DNA of 64,000 nucleotides from Clavibacter sp. A6099 (GTDB lineage Bacteria; Actinomycetota; Actinomycetes; Actinomycetales; Microbacteriaceae): positions 2,418,001 through 2,482,000 of the forward strand of contig NZ_CP083439.1 of assembly GCF_021919125.1 (NCBI RefSeq), given 5' to 3'. Of this stretch, positions 59,021 to 64,000 are shown in pieces (position 1 is the first letter of the stretch; each line of letters starts with the position of its first letter). The notes under the pieces were generated by a model. It did no database searches, was not told the DNA's origin, and was given only the letters and a program-made list of their open reading frames with translations. The position numbers were made by a program, and so were the translations under genes.

Positions 59021-59503
59021 GTGACGACCGAGTCCCGCTCCCCCGCCCCCGCGGCGCCGCACGCGGACGACGACGAGACCGTCGAGCACCGCGTCCCCGC
59101 CCCGCGCTCGACCGCCGCGCTCGACGAGCGGTACGGCCGCACCCGACCGGCGCGCATCCGCCAGCGCTGGCTCTACGGCACGGCCGGCGGCCTCGTCGCC
59201 CTGGTGTTCGGCGCGTGGGTGCTGTGGGCCGGGCTCGACCAGGCGTCGGGGAACATCGACGCCACCGACCGCGCCTTCGACATCGTCGACGACCGCACCA
59301 TCGACGTCACCTTCTCCGTCGTCATGCCCGCCGGGACCCGGGCCTTCTGCGCGGTGCAGGCGCAGGACGAGCAGCGCTCCATCGTCGGCTGGAAGGTCGT
59401 CGAGCTGCCGGCCCAGGACGGGTTCGAGCGCATGGAGACGGTGCGCCTCCGCACCACCGGTCCCGCGGTGACCGGGTTGATCCACAGCTGCTGGCCCGCC
59501 TAG
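59021..59503 (+). CDS. DUF4307 domain-containing membrane protein
   Basis: About 160 residues. Hydrophilic N-terminus with L-D-E-R-Y-G-R-T near 35, one membrane helix (about 52-70), then an extracellular domain with I-D-V-T-F-S-V and F-C-A-V-Q-A-Q-D. This matches DUF4307, usually next to mca and greA in actinobacteria, as here. GTG 59021 follows GAGGAG. Confidence 0.85.
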   Translation: MTTESRSPAPAAPHADDDETVEHRVPAPRSTAALDERYGRTRPARIRQRWLYGTAGGLVALVFGAWVLWAGLDQASGNIDATDRAFDIVDDRTIDVTFSVVMPAGTRAFCAVQAQDEQRSIVGWKVVELPAQDGFERMETVRLRTTGPAVTGLIHSCWPA

Positions 59504-59506
59504 AGT
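59477..59506 (+). promoter_or_regulatory. Predicted greA promoter
   Basis: TTGATC (59477-59482) and TAGAGT (59501-59506) are 18 nt apart; the -10 overlaps the DUF4307 stop codon. The leader to the greA GTG would be about 50 nt. Confidence 0.5.
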
Positions 59507-59563
59507 GGGGGATTCGCCTCGACGGTTCCGTCGGGGCGTCCGTGCGAGTGCAAGGAGTCCATC

Positions 59564-60052
59564 GTGGCGCAGGAGCAGGCAGTCACCTGGCTGACCCAGG
59601 AGGCGTTCGACCGCCTCAGCAGGGAGCTCGACACCCTCAGCGTGCAGGGCCGCGAGGAGATCGCGAAGAAGATCGAGATCGCCCGCGAGGAGGGCGACCT
59701 CAAGGAGAACGGCGGCTACCACGCCGCCAAGGAGGAGCAGGGCAAGATCGAGGCCCGCATCCGCCAGCTCACGCAGCTGCTGCGGACGGCCGAGGTCGGC
59801 GACGCCCCCGAGAGCCACGGCGTCGTGGAGCCCGGCACGGTCGTCACCGCGCTCATCGCCGGCGACGAGACGAAGTTCCTGCTCGGCAACCGCGAGATCG
59901 CGGGCGACAGCGACCTCGACGTCTACAGCGAGCAGTCGCCGCTCGGCGCCGCCATCATCGGCTGGGAGGTCGGGCAGAAGGGCGCGTACACCGCGCCGAA
60001 CGGCCGCGAGATCCCCGTCGAGATCCAGGCCGTGGAGAACTACACGCCCTAG
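59564..60052 (+). CDS. greA: Transcription elongation factor GreA
   Basis: 162 residues. N-terminal coiled coil with the acidic tip A-R-E-E-G-D-L-K-E-N-G-G-Y-H-A-A-K-E-E-Q-G (Asp and Glu near 48-51) that enters the RNA polymerase secondary channel and stimulates cleavage of backtracked RNA; C-terminal FKBP-like domain ending P-V-E-I-Q-A-V. Start GTG 59564. Confidence 0.95.
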   Translation: MAQEQAVTWLTQEAFDRLSRELDTLSVQGREEIAKKIEIAREEGDLKENGGYHAAKEEQGKIEARIRQLTQLLRTAEVGDAPESHGVVEPGTVVTALIAGDETKFLLGNREIAGDSDLDVYSEQSPLGAAIIGWEVGQKGAYTAPNGREIPVEIQAVENYTP

Positions 60053-60072
60053 GGCGAGGGGCACGAGGACCA

Positions 60073-60100
60073 GGGGCGCGGACCGCATGGTCCGCGCCCC
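60073..60100. terminator. Terminator between greA and ilvA
   Basis: GGGGCGCGGACC (60073-60084) and GGTCCGCGCCCC (60089-60100) form a perfect 12-bp stem on loop GCAT, between convergent stops at 60052 and 60119. Confidence 0.8.
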
Positions 60101-60118
60101 TCGTCGCGTGCGCGCCGC

Positions 60119-61495
60119 TCAGTCGCGCTGGAGGCGCGGGTCGTAGCCCGCGTCGCGCAGGCGCTGGACGACCTCGCCCGTGTGCTCGGGTCCGCGCGTC
60201 TCGACGCTCACCTCGAGCTCGACCTCGCTGATCTGCAGGCCGCGGCCGTGGCGCGTGTGCAGCACCTCGACGACGTTCGCGTTCGCCTCGGAGATGATCT
60301 GCGAGGTGCGCGCGAGCTGGCCCGGGCGGTCGGGCAGCATGATCCGCAGCTTCACGTACCGGTCGCTCGCGGCGAGGCCGCGGCTGATGACGCGCTCCAT
60401 CATGAGCGGGTCGATGTTGCCGCCGGAGAGGATCACGACGGTGCGGCCGGCGTCCGTCACGAGTCCCGCGAGGATCGCGGCGACGCCCACAGCACCCGCG
60501 GGCTCGACCACGAGCTTCGCGCGCTCGAGGAGCAGCAGCAGGGCGCGCGCGGTGTCGTCGTCCTCGACCGTGACGACCTCGTCGACGCTCTCGCGGATGA
60601 TGTCGAAGTTCAGCAGGCCCGGCTTCGCGACCGCGATGCCGTCGGCGATGGTGGGCGTGATCTCGATCTCGGTCGCGCGTCCGGCGGCGAGGGACGGCGG
60701 GTAGGCGGCGGCGTTGCGCGCCTGGACGCCGATGACGCGGATCGTGCGGCCCTCCTCGGCGGCGCGCAGCTTGAGCGCGGTCGCGACGCCGGAGATGAGC
60801 CCGCCCCCGCCGATCGGCACGACGACCGTCTCCACGTCGGGCGTCTGGTCGAGGATCTCGAGGCCGAGCGTGGCCTGGCCCGTGATGACGTCTTCGTGGT
60901 CGAACGGCGGGATGAGCACGGCTCCCGTCTGCGCGGCGAACTCGGCGGCCGCGAGCAGCGGCTCGGCGACCGTGTGCCCGCGCAGGATGACCTCGGCGCC
61001 GTACTGGCGGGTGGCCTGGAGCTTGGGGAGCGCGACGCCGACCGGCATGAAGATCGTGGCCCGGATCCCGAGCTCGCGAGCGGCGAACGCCACGCCCTGC
61101 GCGTGGTTGCCGGCCGACGCGGCCACGACGCCGCGCGCCTTCTCCTCGTCGGTGAGGCGCGAGATGCGGTTGTACGCGCCGCGGATCTTGTACGAGCCGG
61201 TGCGCTGCAGGTTCTCGCACTTGAGGTGCACGGGGCTCCCGAGGATCTCCGCGAGGAACCGCGACGACTCCATCGGCGTCACCTCGGCGACGCGGCTGAC
61301 GACCTCGCGGGCGGCCTCGATGCGCGCGAGCGTGGGCGCGGATCCGCGGGGCAGCTCCCCGGCGAGCGCCGCGGCCTCCTCCCCCAGCTGCGACGGGTCG
61401 AGCTCGTCGCCGACGGCGCGCAGGTGCGGCAGGTCGGCGTGCGGCGCGGCGGCAGCCTCTTCGGCGGGGGTCCGGGCGGGTGCGGCGTCGGTCAT
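60119..61495 (-). CDS. ilvA: Threonine ammonia-lyase
   Basis: 458 residues. A ~50-residue Ala-rich tail precedes the PLP fold: K-C-E-N-L-Q-R-T-G-S-Y-K-I-R-G-A (PLP Lys), S-A-G-N-H-A-Q-G-V, and G-G-G-G-L-I-S-G. One C-terminal ACT-like domain (about 375-450, I-M-L-P-D-R-P-G-Q-L-A). It converts threonine to 2-oxobutyrate; with a single ACT domain it could be biosynthetic or catabolic. ATG 61495 is chosen; the frame runs open for kilobases upstream only because of GC bias. Confidence 0.92.
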   Translation of the reverse strand: MTDAAPARTPAEEAAAAPHADLPHLRAVGDELDPSQLGEEAAALAGELPRGSAPTLARIEAAREVVSRVAEVTPMESSRFLAEILGSPVHLKCENLQRTGSYKIRGAYNRISRLTDEEKARGVVAASAGNHAQGVAFAARELGIRATIFMPVGVALPKLQATRQYGAEVILRGHTVAEPLLAAAEFAAQTGAVLIPPFDHEDVITGQATLGLEILDQTPDVETVVVPIGGGGLISGVATALKLRAAEEGRTIRVIGVQARNAAAYPPSLAAGRATEIEITPTIADGIAVAKPGLLNFDIIRESVDEVVTVEDDDTARALLLLLERAKLVVEPAGAVGVAAILAGLVTDAGRTVVILSGGNIDPLMMERVISRGLAASDRYVKLRIMLPDRPGQLARTSQIISEANANVVEVLHTRHGRGLQISEVELEVSVETRGPEHTGEVVQRLRDAGYDPRLQRD

Positions 61496-62727
61496 CGGGT
61501 GGGCTTCCTCGGGTTCGGGCGGCGGGTGGCGTGCGCGGCGTCGGCGGGGACCGCGGGAGGCGGCGGTTCGGGCTGCCCCCGCCACGCCCCGCTGGCGACG
61601 TGCTTGACCATGGAGTTGAGGGTCGCGACGAGCGGCACGGCGAAGAAGGTGCCCGCGATGCCGGCGACCATGCCGCCGGCCGCCACCGAGAGCACGACCG
61701 CGAGCGGGTGCACCTTGACGACCGAGCCCATGATGAGCGGCTGGAGGATGTGGCCCTCCACCTGCTGCACGAGGAGCACGATGCCGACCATGATGAGCGC
61801 CTGCGTCAGCCCGTTGTAGACGAGGGCGACGAACACGGCGAGCGTCCCCGTGACGACCGCGCCGACGATCGGGATGAAGGAGCCGAGGAACACGAGCACG
61901 CCGATGGGGATCGCGAGCGGCACCCCGATGATCGCGGCGCCCCCGGCGATGCCGACCGCGTCGATGAGGGCGACGAGCACCTGCACCTTCACGAAGTTCT
62001 GCAGCGTGCTCCAGCCGGCCCTGCCCGCGCCGTCGACCGCGGGACGCGCGAGCCGCGGGAAGAGGCGCACGACCCAGCGCCACATGCCCGCGCCGTCGAT
62101 GAGGATGAAGAGGGTCGAGAAGAGCACCAGCAGCACGCCCGTGAGCACGTGGCCGAGCGACGAGGTGACGGACAGCGCGCCGCTGAGGAGCGCGCCCGCA
62201 TCCCGCTGCACGGCGTCGACCGCCTGCGCGTAGGCGTCGTTGAGCTGCTGCTCGGACAGCTGGAGCGGCCCGTCGGTGAGGAAGCCGCGGAGGTCGGCGT
62301 AGCGGGTGAGGGTCTGCGCGCGGAGGGAGTCGTACTGGCCGATGATCTGCGTCGTCACGAGGTAGACCAGGGCGGCCACCGCGACGATCACGCCGATCTC
62401 GGAGATCGCGACGGCCAGCCACTTGGGCACGTGGTGGCGCTGCATCCAGTTCGAGATGGGGACGAGCAGGGCAGCCAGCACGATGGCGAGGAACAGCGGG
62501 ATGACCACGTACTCCAGCTGGATCACGAGCCACGCCACGACCCCGAGCACGCCGAGGATGAGGAGCAGCCGCCAGGCCCACGCGCCCGCGATGACCATCC
62601 CGGGCGGCACCGCCTCGGCGACGGTGCGTGCGACGGGCTGGACGGTGTCGATGTCGGGCTCGGCGGGCCGCTCGGCCGCGCGGGCGGCCGCCGCGGCGCG
62701 CGCACGGGATCGCTGGCCGAAGATCAT
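61492..62727 (-). CDS. AI-2E family transporter
   Basis: 411 residues with about eight membrane segments and the family's V-P-L-A-I-P-I-G-V-L-V-F-L-G-S-F-I-P-I-V-G-A-V-V-T-G loop near residue 275. Members export varied small molecules or ions, so the AI-2 name should not be taken literally. ATG 62727 has TAGACT exactly 12 nt upstream. Its stop overlaps the ilvA ATG, so the pair is co-transcribed. Confidence 0.88.
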   Translation of the reverse strand: MIFGQRSRARAAAAARAAERPAEPDIDTVQPVARTVAEAVPPGMVIAGAWAWRLLLILGVLGVVAWLVIQLEYVVIPLFLAIVLAALLVPISNWMQRHHVPKWLAVAISEIGVIVAVAALVYLVTTQIIGQYDSLRAQTLTRYADLRGFLTDGPLQLSEQQLNDAYAQAVDAVQRDAGALLSGALSVTSSLGHVLTGVLLVLFSTLFILIDGAGMWRWVVRLFPRLARPAVDGAGRAGWSTLQNFVKVQVLVALIDAVGIAGGAAIIGVPLAIPIGVLVFLGSFIPIVGAVVTGTLAVFVALVYNGLTQALIMVGIVLLVQQVEGHILQPLIMGSVVKVHPLAVVLSVAAGGMVAGIAGTFFAVPLVATLNSMVKHVASGAWRGQPEPPPPAVPADAAHATRRPNPRKPTR

Positions 62728-62827
62728 GCTGGGAGTCTAGGACGGGGCTCCCGTGCGGCCGCTCCCCGCCGGGCCGGTGCCGGCCGGTCCCCGCCGCCCG
62801 GTCGGGGGTCGCCGCTAGCGTCGCACC

Positions 62828-64000
62828 ATGGCCGACACCGTCTCCCCCGCCCTCGCCCGCCGCGTGGCCCTGGGGGCGCAGGGGCTCGGCCGGCCGCATC
62901 CGGGAGCCGCAGGCACGCGGCGCCTCGCTGCGGAGATCCGGCGTCTCGGGCTGCTGCAGATCGACTCCGTCAACGTCTTCGAGCGCAGCCACCACCTGCC
63001 GATGCTCGCCCGGGTCGGGCCCTACGACCGGGCCGCGCTCGACCGGATGCTGTTCGGCGGCGGCGGCGCGTACACCGAGTACTGGGCGCACCAGGCGGCC
63101 GTGCTGCCCGTCGACGACCTGCCGTTGTACCGCTGGCGGATGGAGGCGGAGCGGGCCAGGCGGACGCGCCCCGGCTCGTGGGCATCCGAGCACCTGCCGC
63201 TGATCGCCGAGGTCCGGGCCGAGCTCGCCCGCACCGGTCCGGTGCCCGCGAGCGCGATCGAGCACGAGTCCAACGTCCGCACGGGACCGTGGTGGGGCTG
63301 GTCGGACGTGAAGCGCGCGCTCGAGGCGATGTTCGCGTGGGGCGAGATCGCGAGCGCCGGACGCCGCGGGTTCGAGCGGGTGTACGGGCTCGCGGAGGAC
63401 GTGCTGCCCGCCGACGTCCTCGCGCGCGCGGTGCCCGAGGAGGACGCCGTGCGCGAGCTCGTGCGCCGCGCCGCCGTCGCGCACGGCATCGGCACGGCCG
63501 CCGACCTGGGCGACTACCACCGTCTGTCCCGCGCCGCGACCGACCGCGCGCTCCGCGACCTCGCCGACGCGGACGAGGTCCTGCCCGTCACCGTGCCCGG
63601 CTGGGAGGTGCGCGGGAAGCCGCTGCCCGTGTGGCTGCACCGGGATGCGCGACTGCCCCGGCGGATCCGCGGCGAGGCCCTGCTCTCCCCCTTCGACCCC
63701 GTCGTGTGGTTCCGCGACCGGGCGCTCCGCCTCTTCGACCTGCACTACCGGATCGAGATCTACACGCCGGCGGCGCAGCGCGTGCACGGCTACTACGTGC
63801 TGCCGGTGCTGGTGGACGACGAGATCGTCGCCCGGGTGGACCTCAAGAGCGACCGGCAGGCGGGCGTGCTGCGCGTGCAGGCGTCGTGGATCGAGGGGCG
63901 GCACGATCCCGCGACGGTCGCCGAGCGCATCGCGCCGCTGCTCGAGCGGGCCGCCGCGTGGCAGGGGCTCGACGTCGTCGGTGTCGTCGACCGCGGCACG
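62828..64000 (+). CDS. Winged-helix DNA-binding / YcaQ-type DNA glycosylase (partial, 3' end outside window)
   Basis: 391 residues visible and no stop before the edge. HTH_42/YcaQ family: the catalytic Q-x-D signature is Q-I-D at residues 44-46 in L-L-Q-I-D-S-V-N-V, with E-Y-W-A-H-Q-A-A near 78 and a C-terminal L-L-S-P-F-D-P-V-V-W-F-R-D-R. Homologues unhook DNA interstrand crosslinks or alkylated bases, and some protect producers of DNA-alkylating toxins. ATG 62828 has TAGCGT 12 nt upstream (leaderless). Confidence 0.88.
   Translation, partial: MADTVSPALARRVALGAQGLGRPHPGAAGTRRLAAEIRRLGLLQIDSVNVFERSHHLPMLARVGPYDRAALDRMLFGGGGAYTEYWAHQAAVLPVDDLPLYRWRMEAERARRTRPGSWASEHLPLIAEVRAELARTGPVPASAIEHESNVRTGPWWGWSDVKRALEAMFAWGEIASAGRRGFERVYGLAEDVLPADVLARAVPEEDAVRELVRRAAVAHGIGTAADLGDYHRLSRAATDRALRDLADADEVLPVTVPGWEVRGKPLPVWLHRDARLPRRIRGEALLSPFDPVVWFRDRALRLFDLHYRIEIYTPAAQRVHGYYVLPVLVDDEIVARVDLKSDRQAGVLRVQASWIEGRHDPATVAERIAPLLERAAAWQGLDVVGVVDRGT

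Noticed and set aside
60119-63904. A single minus-strand open frame of 1261 codons
   Set aside because: Only its last 458 codons (ilvA) are coding. The rest is antisense to the YcaQ-like gene or out of frame with the AI-2E gene, and is rich in Arg/Ala/Pro, as expected from GC bias.

Overview
The window is a chromosome segment of a high-GC Gram-positive actinobacterium. Family-level content (a mycothiol S-conjugate amidase, the linked histidine-phosphatase/DUF3090/SCO1664 trio, DUF4307, DUF4245, DUF485-ActP, a PIN-PhoH protein, GTG starts and ATGA/GTGA overlaps) suggests Microbacteriaceae, most like Clavibacter. The genus is an inference from gene content; no comparison could be run. Both ends cut through genes: dppD on the left and a YcaQ-family gene on the right. 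No tRNA, rRNA, CRISPR array, integrase or transposase was recognised.

Layout. 1-5917: oligopeptide ABC importer (dppA-B-C, then dppD), interrupted by a PH-domain membrane gene on the opposite strand. 6207-9157: CPBP protease, then DUF485-ActP acetate symport. 9203-14201: RpiR regulator, PhnCDE-type importer and a HAD phosphatase in one overlapping operon, with paired inverted repeats in front. 14428-19226: gcvTHP behind a tandem glycine riboswitch. 19374-28837: SseB-like, BlaI-like, CopC-like, SufS-SufU, ChaB, GNAT, two uncharacterised nuclease-like genes, a MarR-like regulator, an amino-acid permease and a universal stress protein.

28838-32409 is a visibly AT-richer island. It encodes a two-gene McrBC-type (type IV) restriction system behind an unusually palindrome-rich leader. 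32710-36853 returns to host-like DNA (DUF2510/DUF4177 protein, GabP-like permease, the phosphatase/DUF3090/SCO1664 trio). 36854-38895 is a second AT-richer patch with three unrecognised small proteins, two of them with a predicted membrane segment. It also holds a displaced copy of the last 47 codons of ychF, which makes the patch look like a remnant integrated at the 3' end of ychF.

38896-64000 is mostly core: ychF, a DnaQ-like exonuclease, rmuC, class II aldolase, ispH, xseAB, carbonic anhydrase, fumC, PIN-PhoH, a cis-prenyltransferase, hemolysin III, a Ugp-type importer with a glycerophosphodiesterase, mca, greA, threonine dehydratase, an AI-2E family transporter and a YcaQ-like gene. Many genes carry a TAnnnT box 12-14 nt before the start codon, the layout expected of leaderless transcripts. 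Perfect GC-rich hairpins close several operons.
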